DNA of 64,000 nt from Ostreococcus lucimarinus CCE9901 (Eukaryota > Chlorophyta > Mamiellophyceae > Mamiellales > Bathycoccaceae). Position 1 is the stretch's first letter. Every line of letters begins with the position of its first letter. This document shows positions 19,715 to 29,086 of the stretch, one piece after another. Both the position numbers and the translations under genes were made by a program. The stretch spans positions 558,001 through 622,000 of the forward strand of contig NC_009359.1 of assembly GCF_000092065.1 (NCBI RefSeq). The letters run 5' to 3'. Below the pieces are notes generated by a model, which did not search any database, was not told the DNA's origin, and saw nothing but the letters and a program-made list of their open reading frames with translations.

Positions 19715-22700
19715 ATGCCGACAGCGGCGAAGCCTTCTTCACCGGCGGGATTCGCGCATTCAACTTCACCAAAGCGGCTAATCGTACCAGCTACCGCAGC
19801 ACCACTCATCACGCAATCATAGCTATCGCCTACACTGCCAGCCAAACCAAAGAGGCTGATGGCAGTACCACCAGCTAGAGGGCTTGTAGGAGGAATGATG
19901 GCGACTACGTCAACACCCGTGCTGTACACGAATGACTGCGCCGTGTCCGCGTACACATTGCCCAGGATAGCGACTTGAATATCAACCGTTTCATCGTAGT
20001 ACGACGGAGCGGTACACTCCACTTTCTTATCGTGTATAGTTCGTGCTTCGATGTACGAAACCGTACCTATGCGACAGTAGACAACGCCGCCGCCCTCAAA
20101 ACCAGTTCCCGTGACGGTGACGACGGTGCCGCCAGCCAATACTCCTCGTGTCGGACTGACACTACTCATCGTGAGTATGTCGACCACGCTCAGCGACATT
20201 ACCGTTCGACTCCACACGCCGTCGTCACTCGCGCTACCAAACCCGACTTGTGCATCCGTATTGCCGACGGCGCCCACCAAATGGGAAGCGCACTTGACCA
20301 AAGCAGATGACACGAAAGTCGCGTCTACGGCTTTGTCACCAAAGGAGCAGAGTACATTCGCCTCGTCGACAAAGTCTGAGCCTAGCATATAAACGACAGT
20401 TGGAATGAAGTTCTGGAGAACGACGGGAATCGAGCCTGACACAATTGGAGACGTGTAGTAAGCAAACGCCGCAGGTTCGCTCACGCGCTCGTCGCTTGCA
20501 AAAGTGTACGAGTAAACCTGAACGAAACCCGGTGTCGTGCTACCTGAAACGGTACATGGGTCGAGTAGAACACCACCGACTTTGCACCCTGTACCGCCGC
20601 TGTAGACAACCGACCAGACCAGGCTCAGAGATGTTGATCCGACGTTGTTCACGACAGACGGCATGACGGCGCCGAGAATGTCCGATCGCTGAAGCGCGTG
20701 TGTAGTATTGCAGCTTCTGGACGGTGATGCAGTGCTGAAAACGCTCACACAGATATTTGCCGATGAACTCACCACACCTGCAGGAGACACACACTGTACT
20801 GTCGTAGTAGTGGCGTACTGCGCAGCGATGGGACCAATTGAACCAAACGAACACACGGCAGAGTTGTCTATGAGAGGAATGTTCGTGCCTGTGAGCGTAA
20901 CCAACGTCCCTCCAATATCACCGCTCGACGATGGCGCGATGCTCGAGACCACCGGAGCAGCTTGTCGAGACAGTGGGTAAGCGCCATCGCCACCCTCGAT
21001 GGTCAAGCGCGTCGACACTTTTGTCGTCGCGACTGACTCGCACCGGATCAAACTAGAGGAGATTATGTGTGGCGCAACCGCGCTCGTGGCGTCAAATAAA
21101 CAGTGGAATTGATCGGCATCATCAGCGATAAAGTGCTGCACGGTCAACGTGAATAGCTCACCAGGCATAGTTGACGCGCCAGGAGGGGAAACGCTCAGCA
21201 ATAGTGGCGTCTCTTTGATCAAATACGAAACGCTCATCGTCTGGCCGCGCGAAATCACGCTCACGGCAGTGTAACCAACGCCAACAGGGTCGAGCGTGCA
21301 CGCAAACTCGGACGCCCAAGTAGAGTTGAGCGAGAGAGCGATCCCATCGCAAGATGCGCTCGCCAACCAAGCGCCGAGAATAGTCACCGACGCTGGCAAC
21401 TCCGTGGCACTCAAGCTCGGTGGCAGCGTCTCGGTGATTTCAGAAGTGGACACGTACGTTATGTCTTTGGATGTTGTCGATGATAGGCCATCGGCGTGCA
21501 CCCTAAACTTCGTACTGGTGCTATCGACCAGATGAGCGGGACTCACACAGTTTGCCGCTGTGCTTGATGACCACTGCGCCGAAACAAGAATCGTGCCGAA
21601 GGAACAATATAGAGTGTTGTCGTTTGGCATGTTCGAGCCCGTCACGTACACGACGCTCCCGCCCGAAATAGCAATCCCAGTCGGAGTCACAGAGCTCAGC
21701 GTGACGGCAGCGCGTGACGCAAACGTCAGCGCGTTACTCACCAAGTTGCCATTTTGCTTCACACTAGCGCTGAACACGGCTGCGGTCGAAATTGGGAGCT
21801 CTGTAACGACTAGCGCTGAGCTGACAAAGTGACTCGAAGCGCCGGCGTTAGCTTCAAGAGACAGGTATGCAGAGTCACGCATGTGTGAGCCTGAAGTGTA
21901 AATCAACGTGCCACCCGACGTTGGGCCGTTCAGAGGGTAAACAGATGATATCACCGGTGCCCGCGCGTATTCGATGGTTTGCTGATCAATCTCGTCATCG
22001 ATGATGCTCCCAATGCCGACAGCGGCGAAGCCTTCTTCACCGGCGGGATTCGCGCATTCAACTTCACCAAAGCGGCTAATCGTACCAGCTACCGCAGCAC
22101 CACTCATCACGCAATCATAGCTATCGCCTACACTGCCAGCCAAACCAAAGAGGCTGATGGCAGTACCACCAGCTAGAGGGCTTGTAGGAGGAATGATGGC
22201 GACTACGTCAACACCCGTGCTGTACACGAATGACTGCGCCGTGTCCGCGTACACATTGCCCAGGATAGCGACTTGAATATCAACCGTTTCATCGTAGTAC
22301 GACGGAGCGGTACACTCCACTTTCTTATCGTGTATAGTTCGTGCTTCGATGTACGAAACCGTACCTATGCGACAGTAGACAACGCCGCCGCCCTCAAAAC
22401 CAGTTCCCGTGACGGTGACGACGGTGCCGCCAGCCAATACTCCTCGTGTCGGACTGACACTACTCATCGTGAGTATGTCGACCACGCTCAGCGACATTAC
22501 CGTTCGACTCCACACGCCGTCGTCACTCGCGCTACCAAACCCGACTTGTGCATCCGTATTGCCGACGGCGCCCACCAAATGGGAAGCGCACTTGACCAAA
22601 GCAGATGACACGAAAGTCGCGTCTACGGCTTTGTCACCAAAGGAGCAGAGTACATTCGCCTCGTCGACAAAGTCTGAGCCTAGCATATAAACGACAGTTG

Positions 22701-24684
22701 GAATGAAGTTCTGGAGAACGACGGGAATCGAGCCTGACACAATTGGAGACGTGTAGTAAGCAAACGCCGCAGGTTCGCTCACGCGCTCGTCGCTTGCAAA
22801 AGTGTACGAGTAAACCTGAACGAAACCCGGTGTCGTGCTACCTGAAACGGTACATGGGTCGAGTAGAACACCACCGACTTTGCACCCTGTACCGCCGCTG
22901 TAGACAACCGACCAGACCAGGCTCAGAGATGTTGATCCGACGTTGTTCACGACAGATGGCATGACGGCGCCGAGAATATCGGTTGAGTCGTAAACGAACA
23001 ACTTATCACCCCAAAATGAATGCGATATACCATCGCGGCGCCCGACACCTACGGGAATACTACCTATCATGTGCGCTGGGGTGACGCACTGTACTTGTGT
23101 GGTTGAGTAATAACTTGCCAACACGGATATTGATCCATATCTACAAAGCAAGTCATCTGTATCCTTGAAATTTGCCCCACGAACTCTGACCGCAGTCCCG
23201 CCCTCGAGGCCTCCCGTGCTCGGTAAAACGGAGCTAATCTCCGCGAGTGCAGTAAAATACACGCTAGTGATTTCCACACTCGCGCTTGGTGCACTATAAA
23301 GATACTCCTCGCCTTCAGTATGCGGAGGAATCTCACATTGAATGAGAGAGGAAGATACAAAGTGAACCGGAGCGGATGCATCCGAGCCGACTCTACATAA
23401 CGATGCAGTAGAGAGGCTGATACCGCTGAGTGATATCACCGATCCTCCAGATGTGGTGACGTATGTCGGTACGGCAGAAATATTTGTCCCAGTGTACACC
23501 ACTGTAGTTTCATCGCCAACCACTTCTGTGTACGTGTCTTCGCTGTCTGCGGGATACGCAAATGTCGGGAACGTGGTGCAAGGCTTGAAAGAGTCTATAT
23601 TTGGCCCGGTCCAAAGTTCAACGCTCGTGCTCGGATGTTGCGAAGCCGGAGAGATGCACGTAACAGTCCTATTGATCGTCAACGTGTCCATCACCGCGCT
23701 TACCGTGATTGTGCCGAAATGACATGAATAACCAAACATGTTATTCGGCTCGACGAGATCTTCGTTCCCACTTCCCTGAAGCACGACGGCGACGCCTCCG
23801 TATTCAGCCTTGGTAGAATTCCACGTGGTGAAAATTTCTATCGAGCATGGCTCTCGCCAAACTTCGAATGCCCGACTACCGCTGAGAGATCCCGAGTCTC
23901 CCCAGGAACGCAAAGACGTGTCGGTCATCCCGACTGTCGAAAAAGCCGGCGTCTCGCACTTCATAAATGCACTGGAAACGACCTCTGAGGGCGCTAACCC
24001 GCTCACAGCCGGCACTGTGCCGGTACTTCCGGCCCCAAACGCGCATTTGCTCGATCCGGGCACAAAGTTTGAACCGCTCACTCGCAACACCCCGCCCCCA
24101 CCTATATCCCATCCGTACGGAAACACTTGCTCGAGCTTCACCGGCTCGTGCAGCGTAAATGTGATCCTATCGCTAGTAAAATCTAATCCATTCATCGAAA
24201 CCTCGACGTAGGCATATCCTTTACTCAACCGTAGACTCGGTGACACCGTGCACCGCACTAACGTCGAGCTGACGTGCGTGAGCGGCACCACAAAGTCCCC
24301 GACTCGACACGCCGACACGTTCGTCGAAAAGAACGACGCGCCGTGCACGTCTACGGTTAAATTATTCTGATTCAACTGCGACGAAGGCCACACTCCCCAA
24401 TCCGCGGGATCCAGCATCTCCACTCCCGCGTTCGTCGTTCGCGCCACCGACGCGACGAGCGCGACGAGCGCCCACACACCCCGTCCTCGCGCCGTCGTCG
24501 TCCTCGCCCGCCCTCGCGCTCGCCCGTTCAAACGCCGCGACGTCGTCCCCGCGCCCACCCCATCGTCGTCGACCGTTTCGATCGTCCTCGACGTCGTCCC
24601 GCGCGACGTTTCCAACGTCCACCACCGCGTCATCGCTCTTTCGCCGCCGTCCCGCGCGTCGTCGACGCTTCGCGCGCGCGTCAT
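19672..24684 (-). CDS. IPT/TIG-repeat giant surface protein, upstream part
   Basis: About 1,670 residues. A long basic leader is followed by one hydrophobic segment ('GVWALVALVASVARTTNAG') that fits a signal peptide; start is 24684, or 24633 before 'TRWWTLETS'. The rest is a tandem array of IPT/TIG beta-sandwich domains; at least nine show a CxFG- or CRIG-type motif paired with a later Cys before 'PA'. IPT/TIG domains occur in plexins, fibrocystin-like and other adhesion or receptor proteins, so an extracellular adhesive coat protein is inferred. The frame contains a 2,298-bp (766-codon) tandem duplication. After the second copy of segment S1 the reading frame shifts and ends at 19672, about 14 residues past the break. 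If the break is real, the product is truncated. Confidence 0.8.
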   Translation of the reverse strand: MTRARSVDDARDGGERAMTRWWTLETSRGTTSRTIETVDDDGVGAGTTSRRLNGRARGRARTTTARGRGVWALVALVASVARTTNAGVEMLDPADWGVWPSSQLNQNNLTVDVHGASFFSTNVSACRVGDFVVPLTHVSSTLVRCTVSPSLRLSKGYAYVEVSMNGLDFTSDRITFTLHEPVKLEQVFPYGWDIGGGGVLRVSGSNFVPGSSKCAFGAGSTGTVPAVSGLAPSEVVSSAFMKCETPAFSTVGMTDTSLRSWGDSGSLSGSRAFEVWREPCSIEIFTTWNSTKAEYGGVAVVLQGSGNEDLVEPNNMFGYSCHFGTITVSAVMDTLTINRTVTCISPASQHPSTSVELWTGPNIDSFKPCTTFPTFAYPADSEDTYTEVVGDETTVVYTGTNISAVPTYVTTSGGSVISLSGISLSTASLCRVGSDASAPVHFVSSSLIQCEIPPHTEGEEYLYSAPSASVEITSVYFTALAEISSVLPSTGGLEGGTAVRVRGANFKDTDDLLCRYGSISVLASYYSTTQVQCVTPAHMIGSIPVGVGRRDGISHSFWGDKLFVYDSTDILGAVMPSVVNNVGSTSLSLVWSVVYSGGTGCKVGGVLLDPCTVSGSTTPGFVQVYSYTFASDERVSEPAAFAYYTSPIVSGSIPVVLQNFIPTVVYMLGSDFVDEANVLCSFGDKAVDATFVSSALVKCASHLVGAVGNTDAQVGFGSASDDGVWSRTVMSLSVVDILTMSSVSPTRGVLAGGTVVTVTGTGFEGGGVVYCRIGTVSYIEARTIHDKKVECTAPSYYDETVDIQVAILGNVYADTAQSFVYSTGVDVVAIIPPTSPLAGGTAISLFGLAGSVGDSYDCVMSGAAVAGTISRFGEVECANPAGEEGFAAVGIGSIIDDEIDQQTIEYARAPVISSVYPLNGPTSGGTLIYTSGSHMRDSAYLSLEANAGASSHFVSSALVVTELPISTAAVFSASVKQNGNLVSNALTFASRAAVTLSSVTPTGIAISGGSVVYVTGSNMPNDNTLYCSFGTILVSAQWSSSTAANCVSPAHLVDSTSTKFRVHADGLSSTTSKDITYVSTSEITETLPPSLSATELPASVTILGAWLASASCDGIALSLNSTWASEFACTLDPVGVGYTAVSVISRGQTMSVSYLIKETPLLLSVSPPGASTMPGELFTLTVQHFIADDADQFHCLFDATSAVAPHIISSSLIRCESVATTKVSTRLTIEGGDGAYPLSRQAAPVVSSIAPSSSGDIGGTLVTLTGTNIPLIDNSAVCSFGSIGPIAAQYATTTTVQCVSPAGVVSSSANICVSVFSTASPSRSCNTTHALQRSDILGAVMPSVVNNVGSTSLSLVWSVVYSGGTGCKVGGVLLDPCTVSGSTTPGFVQVYSYTFASDERVSEPAAFAYYTSPIVSGSIPVVLQNFIPTVVYMLGSDFVDEANVLCSFGDKAVDATFVSSALVKCASHLVGAVGNTDAQVGFGSASDDGVWSRTVMSLSVVDILTMSSVSPTRGVLAGGTVVTVTGTGFEGGGVVYCRIGTVSYIEARTIHDKKVECTAPSYYDETVDIQVAILGNVYADTAQSFVYSTGVDVVAIIPPTSPLAGGTAISLFGLAGSVGDSYDCVMSGAAVAGTISRFGEVECANPAGEEGFAAVGMHSGKLCESRSSGR
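19715..20679 (-). repeat. IPT/TIG duplication, segment S1 copy 2 (965 bp)
   Basis: Second copy of 22013-22977. On its downstream side (lower coordinates) it abuts S2 copy 2 at 19714/19715, where the intervening 449 bp present in copy 1 is missing. Confidence 0.9.
20814..21563 (-). repeat. IPT/TIG duplication, segment S2 copy 1 (750 bp)
   Basis: This segment is repeated at 18965-19714 (constant offset 1,849 bp) with no visible difference. In copy 1 it is separated from S1 by 449 bp (21564-22012); in copy 2 the two segments are directly joined. Confidence 0.9.
22013..22977 (-). repeat. IPT/TIG duplication, segment S1 copy 1 (965 bp)
   Basis: This segment is repeated at 19715-20679 (constant offset 2,298 bp). 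By eye the copies differ at a single site near one end (22957 t versus 20659 c), a synonymous Pro codon. It encodes about three IPT/TIG units. Confidence 0.9.
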
Positions 24685-25017
24685 CGCGCTCGAATCAATC
24701 AATCGCGCCTTCGCGTCGTCGTCGCGTCTCCGCTCGCGTCTCCGCGCGTCGTCGCGCGTCGTCGCGCGTCGCGGCGTTCATCGGCGTTTCGTTCGCGCGT
24801 CGCGCGTCGCCGCGTCGTCGTCGACGCGCTCGTCGCGCTCGCGCGCGCGCGTCTGGTCGCGCGCGTCGCCCCGCGGCTCGCAAACGGCCGGACGATCGCG
24901 CGGTGCGCGAGGTGCGCACACGAGGACGGGATTCGATAGTTTGCGATGACACGAACGATGGATGGATGCGGCGCGGTGCGATTCGCGACGCGCGAGACGG
25001 CGACGCGCGGTTGAGCG
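24685..25017. promoter_or_regulatory. Divergent intergenic region between IPT/TIG gene and SR-protein gene
   Basis: This 333-bp GC-rich region separates the start codons of two divergent genes and must contain both promoters. It is rich in CGCG and GTCG runs. I see no clear TATA box, RNA gene or conserved regulatory motif. Confidence 0.5.
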
Positions 25018-25899
25018 ATGTCGAACGGCGATGACGACGACGCGCGCGCGAACGACGGCGCGGACGACGCGAAGGCGACGGGAGACGCGACGGGAGACGC
25101 GAACGCCGGCGACGGGGACAATCGGCGGACGGCGCGAGACGGCGCGCGAGCGACGCGCGAGGGCGACGACGGCGAGGACGCGCGACCGCGAGGGAAGAGG
25201 CCGGACATCTCGAACTTGGTGTCGGTGAAGATCGATAACGTGTCGTACGAGCTGCGGGAGGAGGATCTGCGCGAGGCGTTCGAGAAGTTTGGGGACGTCG
25301 GGGACGTGTACATTCCGAAGGAGCGCGGGAGCTATCGCGCGCGGGGGTTCGCGTTCGTGAGGTATCACTCGAGAGAACACGCGGAGGCGGCGGTGAGCGC
25401 GATGCACGAGACGGAGTTGGGCGGGAGACACATTCGAGCCGCCATCGCGGAGCGTGGACGCCCGGAGGGAGGGTACCAAGCGAACAATAACCGCGGTAGA
25501 TACGAAGCCAGACGGCCGTACGACGACGATCGAAGAAGGGACGATTACAGAGACCGTCGCAGAGACAGCGACGGGTACCGCAGAGACGATTATCGCAGAG
25601 ACGATTATCGCAGAGACGATTATCGCAGAGACGATTATCGCAGAGATGATTATCGCAGAGACGACTACAGAGACCGTCGCGACGACTACAGAGACCGTCG
25701 CGACGACTACAGAGATCGACGCGACGATTACAGAGATCGACGACGAGACGATTACAGAGACCGACGAGACGATAGCAGACGGAGCGGTTACTCGGGTCAC
25801 GATGACCGACGTGGCTACGACGACCATCGAGGACGTGACGATAGATACGACGGGCGTCGGGACTCTCGCTCGGCTCCGCCGCCGCCGTCGCGCGAATGA
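25018..25899 (+). CDS. SR-type splicing factor with one RRM and an Arg/Asp repeat tail
   Basis: 293 residues. Residues 1-65 are Asp/Ala-rich and acidic. One RRM spans ~68-144, with RNP2 'VKIDNV' and RNP1 'RGFAFVRY'. The remainder is a long Arg/Asp/Tyr tail made of DYRRD and DYRDRR repeats, ending in a short Gly/Arg/Pro segment. Layout is that of SC35/SCL-like SR proteins, which select splice sites in the nucleus. The tail has Arg-Asp rather than Arg-Ser dipeptides, so it mimics a constitutively charged RS domain and would not depend on SR-kinase phosphorylation in the usual way (inference). The start is the only ATG before the RRM that fits. Convergent with MutS2, with 53 bp between stops. 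Confidence 0.88.
   Translation: MSNGDDDDARANDGADDAKATGDATGDANAGDGDNRRTARDGARATREGDDGEDARPRGKRPDISNLVSVKIDNVSYELREEDLREAFEKFGDVGDVYIPKERGSYRARGFAFVRYHSREHAEAAVSAMHETELGGRHIRAAIAERGRPEGGYQANNNRGRYEARRPYDDDRRRDDYRDRRRDSDGYRRDDYRRDDYRRDDYRRDDYRRDDYRRDDYRDRRDDYRDRRDDYRDRRDDYRDRRRDDYRDRRDDSRRSGYSGHDDRRGYDDHRGRDDRYDGRRDSRSAPPPPSRE
25576..25766 (+). repeat. 15-bp and 18-bp tandem repeats coding the Arg/Asp tail
   Basis: About six copies of the 15-bp unit cgcagagacgattat (DYRRD) are followed by several 18-bp units around gactacagagaccgtcgc (DYRDRR). Copies differ by single synonymous bases, suggesting expansion in frame. Confidence 0.85.
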
Positions 25900-25952
25900 T
25901 TCCTTATCGCGCACTAAATCTACTCAAATAATCAATACAATCAAACAAGTTG

Positions 25953-28900
25953 CTAATTTTTTTTCCCAAACTTTGCTTGCAAAGCCGCGAGACTCGAGGC
26001 AGACGAATCAGTCGCGGGCGTTGCTGGTTTTGAGTCTGATGGCGTGGCGCTGGGCAAAAAGCTTTGTTTTTTGCCCTTCTTCTTCTTTGACACCGTCTTC
26101 TTGCCCGTGCTCGCCGACCCACTGATTTCCACGGTGTGCGCTGGAGCCAATATTCTCTGTGCTCCAGCTTGAACGGTGAGCAAACCATCTTCGTCGTCGA
26201 TGACTTTGCCTCGGAACCCCGACTTTTTGACGACGACGACGTCTCCGACGGTGGCTTGCATATCATCCTCTGAGAGCTCAAAGTCTCCGAAGGAGCTTTT
26301 CGTGTTCCCAGTCGGGGTCGGTTTTGACACGCGAGCAGACGATGCGAGTAAGTCATCTGCGCGTCTTGCGGCTTGGGATGCGCCACGAACCTTTTTAATC
26401 TTCATCTTTGGCGGCGCCGTGGTCGCAACGAAGGCCTGCGACACGTCTTCGAGGCCCACCTTCACTTGCATGATCCCAGCCTGAACTGTCACCGTCGATC
26501 CGTCAACGGAAACAACTTTACCGCTCATGCCTGTCGACGCTATTTTCACATCTTCTCCGGAGGAAGGAATCCAGTTCGCGAGAAGTGCATCCTGCTCCGC
26601 TTTCAGTTGCTCCTCTGCCTCTCTCGCCAATCGCGCGGCGCGCTCGCGATCCGTCTCACCCGACGCTGCTGCGGAAATCTTGGACGGTGCGATGGCGTTT
26701 TTCTGCTTTTCTACTCTCGCTACTTCCGCAACTCGTGCCTTCGCATCTCGCATCATTGTCATTACCGTACTCGCTTGCGCATATGCGGCAGCCTCTCTCG
26801 CAGAGCGAATGAAGCCCATCGCGTTTTCGACTCGTGGCAAAGTGGCATCGATTTCATCAAGCATACCGATTGCGGTCGCAATATCCGCGTCTGCATCGCG
26901 GCGTGCGGTTTCAAGTTTAGATATTGTATCATCTAAGCTCACCAAACCTTCTCCAAGTAATTCTCGAGCTTCGTGAACGACGTCCGCATCCAATTTATAT
27001 CTCGTAGCGATTTGCAGCGCGCTTGAACGCCCGGGCACTCCCCACAAGAGCTTGTAAGTCGGTCGTAAGTCCGCTTCATCGAATTCGACAGCAGCGTTTT
27101 CGAACTCCTCGTGTTCGTACTTGAGCGCTTTCAACTGCCCGTGATGCGTCGTCGCAAAAGTGAGGCAAGCGCCCAGTTGGCCGGGAATAATTCCAGCGAG
27201 CGCTTTGAGCAACGCATAACCAATCGCGGCGCCTTCGGCTGGTGACGTGCCCGTACCGACCTCGTCCATCAACACGAGTGATTCTGGCGTGCTCTGCTCG
27301 AGAATTGCTTGAGCTCGAGTGAGACGCCCACTAAAAGTACTGAGACTCGTCAAAAGGCTTTGATCGTCACCGATATCCACGAGCACCTTGTCAAAGAATG
27401 GAATGACGGCGCGCTCTGCAGGGATGAATATCCCGGATTTCGCCATGAGCGCGGCGAGGCCTACGGCCTTCATCGCCGCTGTTTTACCACCAGTGTTTGG
27501 ACCTGTAATGACGACGACCTTTGTTCGCTTAGATGCGAAAATATCTACAGGAATAGGTCCCTTAAGCTTTGGCGCGCCATCTTCTTCGACTTCGTCAAAA
27601 TCGTCAAAGAAATCATCAAAAATAGCATCTTTCGTGGTTGAAGATTTGATGGACCCTCGCGTCGCGACTTTGTACCCCGTTGAACTACTGCCTCGTGAAT
27701 TTTGCGACTCCACGGCTTCTGCAGCGGCCTGGCGCCTCTCCGCGGCGGCTTCGATGGCTTGAGATGCCAATACGGGCTGTCGCAAACCGACAAGCTCGAG
27801 GAGTAAAGAAGATTTTTCTATCGGTGGTTTCTTCGTCTGTTCTCGCGCTTCATCGAATCCTTCGTCGTCTTGCTCTTCAATGTCCTCATCTTCATCTTCA
27901 TCTTCATCTTCATAAGCTTCGTAGAAGCCGTCATCGTCATCAGCAAAGACAGAAAACTCGGGGCGCACACCGTTGAGAGCTTGACTGTATCTGCACTTGG
28001 CCGCGATGACGTCCAACTTGATGACGATTTCTAAACACGCGAACAACTCCTCCACCACGAGCGCGATATCGTTCGATAGTTCGCGCTTGATGGCGTCTAT
28101 CGCACTCTTTTCCGCGTCCACAGCTTGTGCTAGCTCTCTATTCAACGTCACAATCCCCGGTGGCTCGATGAGCACAAGCGCGCCGCCAGCCATCGTACCG
28201 ACGACGAGCACGTCAGGCGGCGCCGGCGCCGGGATAGCGAGCACCATACGACCTTGGTGCGTTGTTGGCGTTCCTTTTCCTTGCATTGCCTTCTTAAGCT
28301 TTCCTTCCGCCGCTCCCTTTTGCGCTCGCGCGCGACGCAGTTCCGGACTCGCATTGTCGCGAAATTCGCCCGTCTCCTCCACCGCGCCTCGAATCTTCTC
28401 CGCTAGTTCGGAGTGCGTGATCATCTCGCCCGAAATCGCACGCAACGGTACCAAGGCCCGCGGTCGTCGCCCACTCTCCGTCACGCCTTCTATGGATGTC
28501 TTCAATCTCTTCGCGCTCTCCAAGAACGCCGCCGTCGCCGCGAGTTCGTCCCCGCCCAGCGGCGACCCTTGCCTCGTTTTATAAAATCCTCGTCGCACCT
28601 CCGCCGTGAGCATGCCTCCGAACTCGAGCGATACGCCGTGTTTACTCTCCATCGCCATCGCCGCTTCGGTCTCATCCAGCGCCTTCCGCGCCTCTCTCGA
28701 CGTCGTCGACGCCTCCAGCGTCTCGCACGCCGCCTTCCCCAGCGCCGTCGACGCGCGCTTCGCCAAGAACATTCGCGCGTCGTCCCATCCCGCCGAAGCT
28801 AGCGACTTTTCCAGCAAGTCTCGTCGCACCGCGTCCGCGTCCTTCCGCGACGGCCCGAACGACGCTTTCCGCGCCGACGTCACGACCGCGCCGGCCGAGT

Positions 28901-29036
28901 CCGAGTCGTCTTCTTTATCCGCGTCCGCGCGCGCGCGCGTCGCCGCGCCGCGCGTTCGACGCCCGACGCGCGTCGTCGCGCGACCTCCGTCGACGCGCGC
29001 GCGCGGCGCGACGACGCGTCCCGATGCCGTCGCCAT
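25953..29036 (-). CDS. MutS2-like ATPase, probably organellar
   Basis: 1,027 residues. The first ~50 residues are Ala/Arg/Thr-rich, fitting a plastid or mitochondrial transit peptide. The MutS core region follows with clamp and lever helices. The ATPase has Walker A 'ITGPNTGGKT', Walker B 'LVLMDEVGTGTSP', and the 'FATTHHGQLK' motif. After the MutS2 coiled coil there are two KOW/SH3-like modules ('GEDVKIASTGMSGKVVSVDG' and 'VGDVVVVKKSGFRGKVIDDE'). The C-terminal Smr endonuclease domain of bacterial MutS2 is not visible. Bacterial MutS2 suppresses recombination or rescues stalled ribosomes rather than repairing mismatches. The frame extends to a GTG; the first ATG (before 'ATASGRVV') is used, only 50 bp from the divergent cytochrome b5 gene. 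Confidence 0.9.
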   Translation of the reverse strand: MATASGRVVAPRARVDGGRATTRVGRRTRGAATRARADADKEDDSDSAGAVVTSARKASFGPSRKDADAVRRDLLEKSLASAGWDDARMFLAKRASTALGKAACETLEASTTSREARKALDETEAAMAMESKHGVSLEFGGMLTAEVRRGFYKTRQGSPLGGDELAATAAFLESAKRLKTSIEGVTESGRRPRALVPLRAISGEMITHSELAEKIRGAVEETGEFRDNASPELRRARAQKGAAEGKLKKAMQGKGTPTTHQGRMVLAIPAPAPPDVLVVGTMAGGALVLIEPPGIVTLNRELAQAVDAEKSAIDAIKRELSNDIALVVEELFACLEIVIKLDVIAAKCRYSQALNGVRPEFSVFADDDDGFYEAYEDEDEDEDEDIEEQDDEGFDEAREQTKKPPIEKSSLLLELVGLRQPVLASQAIEAAAERRQAAAEAVESQNSRGSSSTGYKVATRGSIKSSTTKDAIFDDFFDDFDEVEEDGAPKLKGPIPVDIFASKRTKVVVITGPNTGGKTAAMKAVGLAALMAKSGIFIPAERAVIPFFDKVLVDIGDDQSLLTSLSTFSGRLTRAQAILEQSTPESLVLMDEVGTGTSPAEGAAIGYALLKALAGIIPGQLGACLTFATTHHGQLKALKYEHEEFENAAVEFDEADLRPTYKLLWGVPGRSSALQIATRYKLDADVVHEARELLGEGLVSLDDTISKLETARRDADADIATAIGMLDEIDATLPRVENAMGFIRSAREAAAYAQASTVMTMMRDAKARVAEVARVEKQKNAIAPSKISAAASGETDRERAARLAREAEEQLKAEQDALLANWIPSSGEDVKIASTGMSGKVVSVDGSTVTVQAGIMQVKVGLEDVSQAFVATTAPPKMKIKKVRGASQAARRADDLLASSARVSKPTPTGNTKSSFGDFELSEDDMQATVGDVVVVKKSGFRGKVIDDEDGLLTVQAGAQRILAPAHTVEISGSASTGKKTVSKKKKGKKQSFLPSATPSDSKPATPATDSSASSLAALQAKFGKKN

Positions 29037-29086
29037 CGCGGCGTCGCGCTGTGTCGGCTTCACATCGCCATCTCTGCGTGCGCTCG

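Noticed and set aside
19672-19772. Independent start for the downstream IPT/TIG frame
   Set aside because: The frame begins at a TTG inside antisense-frame noise of S1; no ATG or signal peptide occurs before the TIG units. It is a continuation, not a separate gene.
19600-19800. An intron spanning the IPT/TIG break
   Set aside because: The break coincides exactly with the border of the duplicated segments, and no donor-acceptor pair was found that restores frame without deleting conserved TIG residues.
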